Part shown: piece after piece, positions 26,201 through 36,208 of the stretch
Layout: each line of letters begins with the position of its first letter
Numbering within the stretch: position 1 is the stretch's first letter
Assembly: GCF_000427785.1 (NCBI RefSeq)
Contig: NZ_ATYR01000021.1
Span: forward strand, 1-64,000
DNA length: 64,000 nucleotides
From: Massilia alkalitolerans DSM 17462
GTDB taxonomy: Bacteria; Pseudomonadota; Gammaproteobacteria; Burkholderiales; Burkholderiaceae_D
Reading direction: 5' to 3'
Notes under the pieces: generated by a model
The model's input: the letters and a program-made list of their open reading frames with translations, nothing else
What the model was told of the DNA's origin: nothing
Databases searched by the model: none
Program-made: the position numbers and the translations under genes

Positions 26201-26309
26201 GGAAATCGGCGACAAGGAGGGTGCACGCGAGCTGCTCGATGAAGTCATCAAGGGTGGCAGCAGCGAACAGGTGAGCAAGGCCAGCGCAATGCGCTCCCTG
26301 CTCGCGTGA
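23229..26309 (+). CDS. fimV: FimV-like polar hub / pilus assembly protein
   Basis: 1026 residues (1017 if the ATG at 23256 is used; neither has a clear ribosome site, though the second gives the more typical signal peptide MAFALKSVTAAVATAVLLSS). The N-terminal domain AAGLGKLTVLSALGQPLRAEI is the FimV family signature. A LysM-like domain (YRVRQGDTLGKIAAKLK) follows, then a coiled coil (about 360-395), a single membrane segment (VVAAGAAILLLGALGIS), a TPR-like cytoplasmic block and an acidic tail with repeated PLFDLDTMDFG motifs. It ends with the FimV C-terminal TPR (MEMETKLDLAIAYQEIGDKE). It organises type IV pili and polarity. The GTGA overlap couples truA. Confidence 0.93.
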   Translation: MHFPHRPPLMAFALKSVTAAVATAVLLSSAASAAGLGKLTVLSALGQPLRAEIELTTTAGEDASSLAVKLASPEAFRAANIEFNPALLSLRFNVEQRAGRQFIRVSSTQPLNEPFVDMLIELSWNSGRLVREYTFLLDPAELRNTQPAQAAAETRPAAAQPSAPLAQPRPAVPQPAAPVTQQPQQAQQAPAPRAAAPAAAAAETPSSYRVRQGDTLGKIAAKLKPADISLDMMLVALYRANPDAFIGNNMNRLKSGQILSVPDSGAIRGSGSGDAEARGIVVAHAADFNAYRNKLAGQVANAAPQRTPQAGQSAAGKISAKVEERPTAANESQDQLRLSKATQAATGAQGAATASAEDSIARERELEQAQARVKELEKNVNELEQLMTVKSRSGSEVQNAAAAGAVAGAATATPAAPAAKPAAQAKPAAPAEPKPAEKGFADTLMDNINVVAAGAAILLLGALGISQRRRKKQDGAKAVVAEPSVLGVPTQGAHSLFAEAGGQSVDTSNSVFNSSFAPSASQLDTNEVDPVAEADVYIAYGRDAQAEEILKEALRTHPERHAVRLKLLEIYAARKDLRAFETQASELYSMTRGLGDEWAQAAALGLSIDPSNPLYAAAAGAAPVMPTPSPQERDQQSLLSQQLEASFRGGAPMAALGAGAMAGAAYAAMDHDEQQDATAVPESDVLAAPVAEQRLDDNSLDFDLGGLSFKPVASTEPIAMAGPGRDAALDDTAVPDLDFALDPITPPDLTAAPAPAGEEPFDLAFDMSFGEPETAAAVPGSTDRDAAVANHDMAGLAAEFDLPPLPAVDEDEVPALATAAAEEDPLFDLDTMDFGLPPAAATPAAVAEATPFHEEVPAILGATATSNGADDPLFDLDTMDFGSPAVPSAAPSLSQPAVEPFEFDAPPAAAASPAADEDPFALDEFPATAAAAAPMEPSFDLADIDLDLPSFEQPAVSTADLPVPGEALEPAALSPEHMEMETKLDLAIAYQEIGDKEGARELLDEVIKGGSSEQVSKASAMRSLLA

Positions 26310-27106
26310 GGCGCATCGCACTGGGTGTCCAGTATGTAGGCACCGCCTGGAACGGCTACCAGAAGCAGCCGGCGCGCAATACGGTCCAGGACCAGCTCGA
26401 GATCGCCCTCGAGAAGTTCGCCTGTACCTTCCTCGGCACCACCTGCGCCGGCCGCACCGACGCCGGCGTGCACGGCATCGAGCAGGTGGTCCACTTCGAC
26501 ACCGAGCTCGACCGCGCGATGCAGAGCTGGGTGCGCGGTGTGAACGCCTTCCTGCCCGACTCGATCGTGGTGCGCTGGGCGCACGAGGTCAAGCCGGATG
26601 CCGAGGGTAACGAGTTCCACGCGCGCTTCTCGGCGCGCTCGCGCACTTATCACTACGTGCTGTACAACAACCCGAACCCTTCGGCGCTGCTGGCGGACCG
26701 GGCCGGGTGGGTATTCCGTCCGCTCGACGTGGACCGGATGGTTGAGGCCGGCCAGTACCTGATCGGCGAGCACGATTTCTCGGCTTTCCGCGCCTCGGGC
26801 TGCCAGGCCAATTCGCCGGTCAAGCAGATGCACGAGGTGAGCATCCAGCGCTATGGCGACGTGCTCGTGTTCACGGTGCGGGCCAGCGCTTTTCTCCACC
26901 ACATGGTGCGCAACATCGTCGGCTCGCTCGTCTATGTGGGCACGGGCCGCAACGAACCCGGCTGGATGAAAGAGGTGCTGGAGAGCCGCTCGCGCGACGT
27001 GGCCGCGCCCACTTTCATGCCGGACGGCCTGTACCTGGCAAAAATCGATTACGATCCGAAGTGGGGATTGCCGCAGGAGCCGGCACACCCGCTGCCCTGG
27101 CTGTAA
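26306..27106 (+). CDS. truA: tRNA pseudouridine(38-40) synthase
   Basis: 266 residues with a GTG start overlapping the fimV stop. It forms pseudouridine in the tRNA anticodon arm. The catalytic Asp is in AGRTDAGVHG (Asp52). FSARSRTYHY and FLHHMVRNIVG are further family blocks. The fimV-truA-trpF order is widespread in Betaproteobacteria. Confidence 0.96.
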   Translation: MRRIALGVQYVGTAWNGYQKQPARNTVQDQLEIALEKFACTFLGTTCAGRTDAGVHGIEQVVHFDTELDRAMQSWVRGVNAFLPDSIVVRWAHEVKPDAEGNEFHARFSARSRTYHYVLYNNPNPSALLADRAGWVFRPLDVDRMVEAGQYLIGEHDFSAFRASGCQANSPVKQMHEVSIQRYGDVLVFTVRASAFLHHMVRNIVGSLVYVGTGRNEPGWMKEVLESRSRDVAAPTFMPDGLYLAKIDYDPKWGLPQEPAHPLPWL

Positions 27107-27130
27107 TTCGCACTAGTGTCAAGGATCGTC

Positions 27131-27806
27131 ATGCAACGCACCCGCATCAAAATCTGCGGCATCACGCGCGCGGAAGACCTGCGCGCGGCCGTCAGCGCCG
27201 GCGCCGACGCGCTGGGTTTCGTTTTTTATCCGAAAAGCCCGCGCTACGTCACGCCGGAACAGGCGGCCGAGCTGTGCCGGGCGCTGCCGCCCTATATCAG
27301 CGCGGTGGCGCTGTTCGTCAACGCGACGGTGGACGAGGTGAGGGCGGTCGCCGAACGGGCGCCGCTGTCGCTGATCCAGTTCCACGGCGACGAAACGGTC
27401 GAGCAGTGCGCGGCGCTCGCCGCGGCAGTAGCGCGGCCCTTCGTGAAAGCCTTCCGCGTCAGGCCGGACACAAGCCCGGATGAACTGCTAGAATACGAAG
27501 GTATATACCGCGCCGCCAGCCCCTGGTTCTCCGGCCTGTTGCTGGATACCTGGGTGGACGCCTACGGCGGCGCAGGAAAGGTCTTCGATTGGTCTCTCGT
27601 CCCAAAAGAGCTCGCGCCTCGGGTCGTTTTGAGTGGTGGGTTGAACGCACACAACGCGACTGACGCGGTGGTACGTGTTCGTCCCTTCGCGGTCGACGTC
27701 AGCAGTGGCGTCGAAGCGCAGAAGGGCATCAAGGATGCCTGCAAGCTTGCCGATTTCGTTCAGGCAGTGCGGGCCGCCGACGCCACCCCATCGAGTGAGA
27801 ACCATC

Positions 27807-27823
<17 letters not shown>
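27131..27823 (+). CDS. trpF: Phosphoribosylanthranilate isomerase
   Basis: 230 residues from the ATG at 27131, with AAGG six bases upstream; an in-frame GTG at 27116 is less likely. A TIM-barrel enzyme of tryptophan synthesis: RIKICGITR carries the catalytic Cys, and the Asp is in VDVSSGVE near the phosphate-binding end. Its last 17 bases overlap trpB. Confidence 0.95.
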
Positions 27824-29048
<1,225 letters not shown>

Positions 29049-29091
29049 CCGTCTTCCCGCACCCTCGTGAACCTTTAAAAGAAAGAACAGC

Positions 29092-29889
29092 ATGTCCCGT
29101 ATCGAATCGACCTTTGCCGCCCTCAAGGCGCAGAACAAGACCGGCCTCGTCACCTTCATTACCGCCGGCGACCCCGGTCCCGAACTGACCGTGCCGCTGA
29201 TGCACGCCCTGGTGGAGGGCGGCGCCGACGTCCTGGAGCTGGGCGTTCCGTTTTCCGACCCGATGGCCGAAGGCCCGGTGATCCAGCGCGCCTGCGAGCG
29301 CGCGCTCAAGTTCAACATTGGCCTGCAGGACGTCTTCGGTTTCGTGCGCGAATTCCGCAAGACGAATGCGACGACGCCGGTGGTCCTGATGGGCTACGCC
29401 AACCCGATCGAGCGCATCGGCCCCGACAACTTCATTCGCTGCGCGAAGGAAGCGGGCGCCGACGGCGCGATCGTGGTCGACTATCCGCCGGAAGAGTGCG
29501 CGGCCTTCGCCGAGGCCATGCGGGCGAATGACCTCGACCTGATCTTCCTTCTCGCCCCGACTTCGACCACGAAGCGGGTGCAGCAGGTGGCGCAGTACGG
29601 TAGCGGCTTCAGCTACTACGTCTCGCTCAAGGGCGTGACCGGGTCCGGCAGCATCGACACCGCCGACGTGGCGCGTCGCGTGGGCGCGATCCGCGAACAC
29701 GTCAAGCTGCCGATCGGCGTCGGCTTCGGCATCCGCGACGGCGCCACCGCGCGTGCGGTGGCGGAAGTGGCGGATGCGGTGGTGATCGGCAGCCGCATCA
29801 TCCAGGAACTGGAATCGGTGCCGAAGGAGCAGGCTGTGGACGCGGTGCGCAGCTTCACTTCGGGTATTCGCACCGCGCTGGACGCCTGA
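29092..29889 (+). CDS. trpA: Tryptophan synthase alpha chain
   Basis: 265 residues. It cleaves indole-3-glycerol phosphate. Catalytic Glu in VLELGVPFSDP and Asp in IVVDYPPEE; GVGFGIRD binds phosphate. AAAGAAAG before the ATG. A GC stem (AGACGCGG / CCGCGTCT, 29910-29934) without a T-run follows. Confidence 0.97.
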   Translation: MSRIESTFAALKAQNKTGLVTFITAGDPGPELTVPLMHALVEGGADVLELGVPFSDPMAEGPVIQRACERALKFNIGLQDVFGFVREFRKTNATTPVVLMGYANPIERIGPDNFIRCAKEAGADGAIVVDYPPEECAAFAEAMRANDLDLIFLLAPTSTTKRVQQVAQYGSGFSYYVSLKGVTGSGSIDTADVARRVGAIREHVKLPIGVGFGIRDGATARAVAEVADAVVIGSRIIQELESVPKEQAVDAVRSFTSGIRTALDA

Positions 29890-30000
29890 ACGAAGATTGC
29901 CTTCACGCAAGACGCGGTTTGTGCTGCCGCGTCTCGCGCTGTACTTCATGGCAGTACATTGGATCTGTTTTTTCCGATAAACAATCCTTTGGATATCGCA

Positions 30001-30288
30001 ATGAAAATACAGATCGTGAATGTGTCCGTGAAACAGACCGCTAGAGTCCTGGCGGTACTGTACATGGTGATCTCTATACCTGCTTTCGCCGGCTTGGCGC
30101 TCGTCAGCATGTCGCAGGGAAGCTTCGTCGGCGTCTTTGCGGCAGCAATCATTGCACCGCTCATCTATGGTGCACTTGTCTTCCTTTGCACAGGCCTGGT
30201 GGCCTGGCTCTACAATTTCGTAGCCAGGCACTACGGCGGTCTGGAATACAGGATCGAGGAAATGCCGGACACAGTCGCCAAGGCATGA
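30001..30288 (+). CDS. Small multi-spanning membrane protein, uncharacterised
   Basis: 95 residues with two or three hydrophobic segments (ARVLAVLYMVISIPAFAGLA, a middle segment around FVGVFAAAIIAPLIYGALVF, and GLVAWLYNFVA). It recalls small DUF3566-like membrane proteins, but the match is loose. The ribosome site is weak (TTGGA). It lies between trpA and accD, which are usually adjacent in this lineage, and has a lower GC content than both. A terminator follows. Confidence 0.6.
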   Translation: MKIQIVNVSVKQTARVLAVLYMVISIPAFAGLALVSMSQGSFVGVFAAAIIAPLIYGALVFLCTGLVAWLYNFVARHYGGLEYRIEEMPDTVAKA

Positions 30289-30311
30289 ATGGAGATCGGC
30301 CCACTGGGGGA

Positions 30312-30337
30312 GGGACGCCGTGACAGCGTCCCTTTTT
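30312..30337 (+). terminator. Intrinsic terminator after the small membrane protein gene
   Basis: GGGACGC / GCGTCCC stem (30312-30318 and 30326-30332) with a seven-base loop and five Ts. Confidence 0.88.
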
Positions 30338-30463
30338 ATTGTGGCCAGAGTCAAATTGCGGGGGGAACCTGAAAGCTGTTACACAAATCGGCTCTGCACG
30401 CAATTGTTGACCAGTAGATTGAAAATTTATTGAATGCGGGCATGGTAACTGTACTATTTGCTG

Positions 30464-30801
30464 ATGCGTACCGCGTTCAAATTTCTGCTGGTTTATCTCG
30501 GGCTTTCTTTTGTCGTCGGCCTGGTATTGATCAGCCTGAGCTATCCGGATCTGCCGAACAGTGCAGGGCAATGGATCATGGTATTCCTTGCTCCCATCCC
30601 GCTTTATCTCGCGTTCGAGCTGGTTGGCGGATTTGTGGGCGAATGGCTTCACGACAATCGAGCAACGAGGTATGTGGAACGGAAAACGCCGGCAAGTCGT
30701 TTTCGTGGTTCCGCATCCTGTACAACCTCGTCTATTTTCTGCTTTTGACCGGCCTGTTCCTCGGCGCGGTTTACCTGTGGCGCGTCTTTGGACAGTCCTA
30801 G
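30464..30801 (+). pseudogene. Frameshifted small membrane protein gene
   Basis: From the ATG at 30464 the frame reads MRTAFKFLLVYLGLSFVVGL, then a second membrane segment and a soluble stretch ending VERKTPASRF..., and stops at 30748 after a non-membrane tail. In the -1 frame the same region reads NAGKSFSWFRILYNLVYFLL and a third membrane segment to a stop at 30801. Restoring one A in the AAAA run near 30682 gives one continuous protein of about 112 residues (...VERKNAGKSFSWF...). This is a real frameshift or a sequencing error in a homopolymer. No family is recognised. Confidence 0.6.
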
Positions 30802-30929
30802 TGCAGCAGGGCCAATGGCGATCGTTTGAGTGATGTCGGAATGGCAATTGGCAGGCCGACATGATTCGACAAGCGGCACGCTTGCGGCTACACTACCGCC
30901 ACTTCGAAGACTTGCCGCAAGGAGAAAAG

Positions 30930-31802
30930 ATGAGTTGGCTAGAAAAACTGCTGCCCCCACGGATCCAGCGCTCCGATGCCGCCAAGAGCAAGACCATGCC
31001 GGAAGGGCTGTGGGTCAAATGCCCGTCGTGCGAATCGGTCCTGTACCGCGCCGACCTGGAATCGAACCAGCACGTCTGCCCCAAGTGCGACCACCACATG
31101 CGCATCCGCGCCCGCGAGCGCCTCGATGCGCTGCTCGACGAGGGCGGCCGTTACGACATCGGCCAGGAAACCCTGCCGGTCGATACCCTGAAGTTCAAGG
31201 ACAGCAAAAAGTACCCTGATCGCCTCAAGCAGGCCATGGACGCCACCGGCGAGACCGATGCCCTGATCGTGCAGGGCGGCTCGATCATGAGCCTGCCGGT
31301 CGTCGTCGCCTGCTTCGAATTCGAATTCATGGGCGGCTCGATGGGCTCGGTCGTCGGCGAACGCTTCGTGCGCGGCGCCCAGGTGGCGCTGGAGCAGAAG
31401 GTGCCCTTCATCTGCATCACCGCCACCGGCGGCGCGCGCATGCAGGAAGGCCTGCTGTCGCTGATGCAGATGGCCAAGACCACCGCCATGCTGACCAAGC
31501 TGTCCGAGAAAAAGCTGCCGTTCATCTCGGTGCTGACCGATCCGACCATGGGCGGCGTCTCGGCTTCGTTCGCCTTCATGGGCGACGTCGTCATCGCCGA
31601 GCCGAAAGCCCTGATCGGCTTCGCCGGCCCGCGCGTGATCGAGAACACCGTGCGCGAAAAGCTGCCGGAAGGCTTCCAGCGCGCCGAGTTCCTGGTGCAG
31701 AAGGGCGCCGTCGACATGATCGTCGACCGCCGCAAGATGCGCGAAGAAATCGCCCGCCTGCTGGCACTGCTGCAAAACCAGGCCGCCGACGCGCTGGCCT
31801 GA
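30930..31802 (+). CDS. accD: Acetyl-CoA carboxylase carboxyltransferase subunit beta
   Basis: 290 residues, ATG at 30930 with AAGGAG six bases upstream. The zinc ribbon (CPSC...CPKC, about 30-55) and the carboxyltransferase core (ATGGARMQEG, TDPTMGGVSASFA) are complete. With AccA it transfers carboxyl to acetyl-CoA in fatty acid synthesis. A promoter TTCGAC-18-TACACT may lie just upstream (about 30871-30900). Confidence 0.97.
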   Translation: MSWLEKLLPPRIQRSDAAKSKTMPEGLWVKCPSCESVLYRADLESNQHVCPKCDHHMRIRARERLDALLDEGGRYDIGQETLPVDTLKFKDSKKYPDRLKQAMDATGETDALIVQGGSIMSLPVVVACFEFEFMGGSMGSVVGERFVRGAQVALEQKVPFICITATGGARMQEGLLSLMQMAKTTAMLTKLSEKKLPFISVLTDPTMGGVSASFAFMGDVVIAEPKALIGFAGPRVIENTVREKLPEGFQRAEFLVQKGAVDMIVDRRKMREEIARLLALLQNQAADALA

Positions 31803-31873
31803 TTCCATCCCGGTGCGGGCGCCCACGCGTCCGCACCCGTGCTTCCCGGCACGTACATTGAAGTCCCATTCCA

Positions 31874-33172
31874 ATGCCTACACTCCCGACCACCTTGCCC
31901 GACTGGCTGGCGCTGCTCGAGTCGCGCCATGCCGAAACCCATATCGACATGGGCCTCGACCGTGTCCGTACCGTCAAGGAACGCATGGGGCTCGCCTTCA
32001 GCTGTCCCGTGATCATGGTGGCCGGCACCAACGGCAAGGGCTCGACCTGCGCCATGCTCGAAGCCATGCTGCTGCAGTCCGGCTACCGCGTCGGCCTGTA
32101 CATCAAGCCGCACTTCCTCGACTTCAACGAACGCGCCCGCATCAACGGCGAGATGGCGTCCGATGAGGCGCTGATCCAGGCATTCAATGCGGTCGAAGCC
32201 GTGCGCGGCGAGGTCTCGCTGACCTACTTCGAATTCACCACGCTGGCGATCATGCACCTGATTTCGCAGGCCGGTGTAGACGTCGCCATCCTCGAGGTCG
32301 GCCTGGGCGGTCGCCTGGATGCGGTCAACGTGGTCGACGCCGACGTGGCGATCGTCACCAGCGTCGACATCGACCATACCGACTACCTGGGCGACACCCG
32401 CGAGAAGATCGGTTTTGAAAAGGCCGGCATCTTCCGTCCGGGCAAGGCCGCGATCTGCAGCGATCCGGTGCCACCGCAATCGCTCATCGATCACGCGGAA
32501 AGCATCGGCGCCGACCTGTGGCTGCTGGGCCGTGACTTCAACTACCAGGGCGACCAGCAGCAATGGAGCTATGGCGGCCGTGGGCAGCGCCGCAATTCGC
32601 TGGCCTATCCGGCCCTGCGCGGCGCCAACCAGCTGCTCAACGCCGCGGCCGCGCTGGCTGCCCTCGAAGTGCTGCGCATGCAGCTGCCTTGCGGCGCGCA
32701 GGAAGTGCGTGCCGGCCTGGCCATGGTCGAGCTGCCGGGACGCTTCCAGGTGCTGCCGGGCCGTCCGACGCAGGTTCTGGACGTGGCCCACAACCCGCAT
32801 GCCGCCGCGGCCCTCGCGCACAACCTCGGTAACATGGGCTTCCACCGCTACACCTATGCGGTATTCGGCATCATGGAAGACAAGGACATCGAGGCCGTGA
32901 TCGCGCCCTTGAAGGGCATCGTCGACCACTGGTGCGTCACCGCGCTGCCGTCGCCGCGCTCGGCGCAACCGGAACAACTGGCCGAAAAGCTCGCGGCGAT
33001 CGGGCCCGCGGGGGCGAAAGAGGGTGATTTTTCGGTCACCACTTTCGCCACGCCGGCCGAAGCCTATGCGAATGCCGTGAGCCGGGCTGGGGAGAATGAT
33101 AGAATTGTGGTCTTTGGCTCGTTCTACACGGTCGCCGGCGTCATGGCGGCCCGCAAAAACTCACTACACTGA
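31874..33172 (+). CDS. folC: Bifunctional folylpolyglutamate / dihydrofolate synthase
   Basis: 432 residues. P-loop VAGTNGKGST and the Mur ligase-like block VDIDHTDYLGDT; ALRGANQLLNAAAALAALE and LDVAHNPHAA are family motifs. It adds glutamate to folates. Standard position between accD and the SPOR gene. Confidence 0.96.
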   Translation: MPTLPTTLPDWLALLESRHAETHIDMGLDRVRTVKERMGLAFSCPVIMVAGTNGKGSTCAMLEAMLLQSGYRVGLYIKPHFLDFNERARINGEMASDEALIQAFNAVEAVRGEVSLTYFEFTTLAIMHLISQAGVDVAILEVGLGGRLDAVNVVDADVAIVTSVDIDHTDYLGDTREKIGFEKAGIFRPGKAAICSDPVPPQSLIDHAESIGADLWLLGRDFNYQGDQQQWSYGGRGQRRNSLAYPALRGANQLLNAAAALAALEVLRMQLPCGAQEVRAGLAMVELPGRFQVLPGRPTQVLDVAHNPHAAAALAHNLGNMGFHRYTYAVFGIMEDKDIEAVIAPLKGIVDHWCVTALPSPRSAQPEQLAEKLAAIGPAGAKEGDFSVTTFATPAEAYANAVSRAGENDRIVVFGSFYTVAGVMAARKNSLH

Positions 33173-33184
33173 TTCTAGATACGC

Positions 33185-34126
33185 ATGGGCTTGTTCTCGT
33201 TCGGTAGCAAAAACAAGCAAGACACTGTCCGGGACAGCGGCCACTTCGTCAAGGACGACGACGCCGCCTATGGGCAGCAGGCCCGCGCCAAGCGCGCGTC
33301 CAACGCCGGCGAAGGGGCCACCCGCGGCCGTGGCCGTGCCGGCGCCGATCCGATCCTCCCCGAGAAGAAGCGCGCGCGCCGCCGCCTGGTAGGCGCGATC
33401 GCGCTGGCCCTCGCCGCGGCGGTCGGCCTGCCGATGCTGCTCGATTCCGAGCCCAAGCCGCTTGGCGCCGACATCGCCATCAACATTCCGTCGAAGGACA
33501 AGGCGGCGGCGCTGCCGGTGCCCGCCGCGGCCAGCGTCGACAGCGGCGAGGAAATCGTCGAGCCGATGGACGACCCGACGCTCGCATCGGCCCAGCCGCC
33601 GGCGCCTGCGGCCAGCGTGGGGACGCCCCCGGCCGATCCGCCGCCGGTGCGTACCCTCGACACCGCCCGCACCGAGCCGGCCGTGGCCAAGGCCGAGCCG
33701 AAGCCGGAACCGGTCAAGCCGGAGCCCAAGCGCGAGCCGAAGCTTGAAGCGCACCCGAAGGTCGCCGACCTGGAGCCGAAGAAGCTTGAAAAACCTGCCG
33801 AGAAGCCGCCGGTCAAGCCGGTCGAGCTGAAACCGGTCCCGGCACAGAACGACGCCGCGCGCGCCATGGCCATCCTGGAGGGCAAGCCGGTCGTGAAGGC
33901 CACCGGCCCGTCGCAGAAGTACGTGGTGCAGGTGGCCGCGCTGGCGACCGAGCAAAAGGTGGATGAGCTGCAGGGCCGCCTGCGCGCCGCCGGCGTGTCT
34001 TCGTTCACCGAACGGTCCGGTGACCTGATCCGCGTGCGCGTGGGGCCGTACAGCAAGGAAGAGGGCGAGAAGATCCGCTCGAAGCTCATCGCCATGGGCC
34101 TGTCCGGCACCATGGTGCCGCTCTGA
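33185..34126 (+). CDS. dedD: SPOR-domain cell division protein (DedD-like)
   Basis: 313 residues. A positively charged N-terminus, one membrane segment (RRLVGAIALALAAAVGLPML, about 66-85), a long Pro/Lys/Glu periplasmic linker (KPEPVKPEPKREPK type), and a C-terminal SPOR domain (about 240-313; KYVVQVAALATEQKVDELQG) that binds denuded peptidoglycan at the septum. Downstream of folC, as in Enterobacteria and Betaproteobacteria. Confidence 0.88.
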   Translation: MGLFSFGSKNKQDTVRDSGHFVKDDDAAYGQQARAKRASNAGEGATRGRGRAGADPILPEKKRARRRLVGAIALALAAAVGLPMLLDSEPKPLGADIAINIPSKDKAAALPVPAAASVDSGEEIVEPMDDPTLASAQPPAPAASVGTPPADPPPVRTLDTARTEPAVAKAEPKPEPVKPEPKREPKLEAHPKVADLEPKKLEKPAEKPPVKPVELKPVPAQNDAARAMAILEGKPVVKATGPSQKYVVQVAALATEQKVDELQGRLRAAGVSSFTERSGDLIRVRVGPYSKEEGEKIRSKLIAMGLSGTMVPL

Positions 34127-34154
34127 TCCACAGTAGCAGGCAAGGGCTGGCGGC

Positions 34155-34643
34155 GTGACGATTTTCGATTACCTGGTCTTGTTCGTACTGGTATCGTCGG
34201 TCATCATTTCCACCCTGCGCGGGCTGGTCAAGGAGATCCTGTCGCTGCTGGGCTGGATCGTGGCCTTCGTGGTAGCGAACGCCTACGGGGCGACGCTGGC
34301 GCCGATGTTGCCGGAATTGCTGCCCGGCGAGACCGCGCGCCTGATCATGGCCTTCGTGCTGCTGTTCCTCGGCGTGCGCATCCTGATGGGCCTGCTGTCG
34401 CTGGCGATCGGGGCCCTGATCACGGCCACCGGCCTGAGCCTCGCGGACCGCGGCCTGGGTGGATTGTTTGGATTGGCGCGCGGCATTGTAATCGTGCTGG
34501 CCGCCGTCATATTGTGTGGGATGACGTCCATCCCGCAACAGGATTTCTGGAGGAACGCGCTGCTCTCGCCGATGGCGGAAACCGGAGCGCGCACCGTCAA
34601 ACCCTTTCTCCCTGCTGCCCTGGCGCAGCACGTGAACTACTAA
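34155..34643 (+). CDS. cvpA: CvpA-family membrane protein
   Basis: 162 residues with a GTG start at 34155. Four hydrophobic segments; the motif FDYLVLFVLVSSVIISTLRG and ADRGLGGLFGLARG are CvpA signatures. Named for colicin V production, its role is more likely envelope homeostasis. 37 bases before purF, with which it is classically co-transcribed. Confidence 0.93.
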   Translation: MTIFDYLVLFVLVSSVIISTLRGLVKEILSLLGWIVAFVVANAYGATLAPMLPELLPGETARLIMAFVLLFLGVRILMGLLSLAIGALITATGLSLADRGLGGLFGLARGIVIVLAAVILCGMTSIPQQDFWRNALLSPMAETGARTVKPFLPAALAQHVNY

Positions 34644-34680
34644 TCTTTCGTAATCAGCAATCCAGTTTTAGGAGCGCACC

Positions 34681-36204
34681 ATGTGTGGCATCGTCGGCGT
34701 CGTCTCGAACAATCCCGTCAACCAGCTTCTGTATGACGCCTTGCTGCTGCTGCAGCATCGCGGCCAGGACGCGGCGGGTATTGCAACCAATCACAGCAGC
34801 ATGTTCTCGATGTACAAGGCCAATGGCCTGGTGCGCGACGTGTTCCGTACCCGTAACATGCGTACGCTGCAGGGCAATACCGGTATCGGCCACTGCCGCT
34901 ATCCGACCGCCGGCTCCTCGAGCGAGGAAGAAGCGCAGCCCTTCTACGTCAACGCCCCGTTCGGCATCACCCTGGCCCACAACGGCAACCTGACCAACCA
35001 GGCCCAGCTCAAGGAAGAGCTGTTCAAGAACGACCGCCGCCACATCAACACCGACTCCGATTCGGAAGTGCTGCTGAACGTGCTGGCCCACGAGATCCAG
35101 GAAGCGGCCGACGGCTACAACCTGGACACCGACGCCATCTTCAAGGCGGTGGCGGCGGTGCACCGCCGCGTGCGCGGGGCGTACGCCGTGGTGGCGCAGA
35201 TCGCCGGCCACGGCATGCTGTCCTTCCGCGACCCGTTCGGCATTCGTCCGCTGTGCCTGGGCGTGAACGAGGGCGAGCACGGCCTTGAGTACCTGGTGGC
35301 GAGCGAATCGGTGGCGCTGGAAGGCCTGGGCTTCCGCTTCGTGCGCGACATCGCGCCGGGCGAAGCGGTGTTCATCACCAACGACGGCCAGCTGCACGAG
35401 CGCCAGTGCGCCGAGAATCCGTCGCTGAATCCCTGCGCCTTCGAATACGTTTACCTGGCCCGTCCGGACTCGGTGATCGACGGCGCCTCGGTCTACGCGA
35501 CCCGCCTGCGCATGGGCGAATACCTGGCCGACAAGATCCGCAAGGAGATCCCGGTCGACGAGATCGACGTCGTCATGCCGATCCCCGATTCCTCGCGTCC
35601 GGCCGCGATCCAGCTGGCCCTGAAGCTCGGCGTCGAGTACCGCGAAGGCTTCATCAAGAACCGCTACATCGGCCGCACCTTCATCATGCCGGGCCAGGGC
35701 ATGCGCAAGAAGTCGGTGCGCCAGAAGCTCAACGCGATCGCCTCCGAATTCAAGGACAAGAACGTGCTGCTGGTCGACGATTCGATCGTGCGCGGCACCA
35801 CCAGCCGTGAAATCGTGCAGATGGCGCGCGATGCCGGCGCCCGCAAAGTGTTCTTCGCCTCGGCCGCGCCGCCGGTGCTGTACCCGAACGTGTACGGCAT
35901 CGACATGCCGACCCGCGACGAGCTGATCGCCCATGGCCGCACCAACGAGGAAATCTGCGCGGAGATCACCGCCGACCGCCTGGTCTACCAGGACGTCGAT
36001 GCGCTCAAGAAGGCGATCTCGGACGTCAACCCGGCGCTGAAGAACTTCGAGGCATCCTGCTTCGACGGCGTCTACGTGACCGGCGACGTGACCCCGGAAT
36101 ACCTGGATCGCCAGGAATCCGCGCGCCACAATGGCGGCAGCAAGGGCGTCGAGGATGCGGCCACCAACCAGCTCAATCTCAATCGTCCAGCCACGGCGGA
36201 GTAA
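34681..36204 (+). CDS. purF: Amidophosphoribosyltransferase
   Basis: 507 residues. It makes phosphoribosylamine, the first committed step of purine synthesis. N-terminal nucleophile Cys2 in MCGIVGVVSNN; PRPP site in VLLVDDSIVRGTTSREIVQM. TTAGGAG lies before the ATG. Confidence 0.97.
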   Translation: MCGIVGVVSNNPVNQLLYDALLLLQHRGQDAAGIATNHSSMFSMYKANGLVRDVFRTRNMRTLQGNTGIGHCRYPTAGSSSEEEAQPFYVNAPFGITLAHNGNLTNQAQLKEELFKNDRRHINTDSDSEVLLNVLAHEIQEAADGYNLDTDAIFKAVAAVHRRVRGAYAVVAQIAGHGMLSFRDPFGIRPLCLGVNEGEHGLEYLVASESVALEGLGFRFVRDIAPGEAVFITNDGQLHERQCAENPSLNPCAFEYVYLARPDSVIDGASVYATRLRMGEYLADKIRKEIPVDEIDVVMPIPDSSRPAAIQLALKLGVEYREGFIKNRYIGRTFIMPGQGMRKKSVRQKLNAIASEFKDKNVLLVDDSIVRGTTSREIVQMARDAGARKVFFASAAPPVLYPNVYGIDMPTRDELIAHGRTNEEICAEITADRLVYQDVDALKKAISDVNPALKNFEASCFDGVYVTGDVTPEYLDRQESARHNGGSKGVEDAATNQLNLNRPATAE

Positions 36205-36208
36205 GACC

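Noticed and set aside
27116..27130. GTG start for trpF at 27116
   Set aside because: The AAGG ribosome site lies between it and the ATG at 27131, which fits the family N-terminus.
30660..30700. Programmed -1 frameshift in the small membrane protein gene
   Set aside because: The site CGGAAAACG does not fit the X_XXY_YYZ slippery pattern and no stimulatory hairpin is evident; a simple indel explains it.
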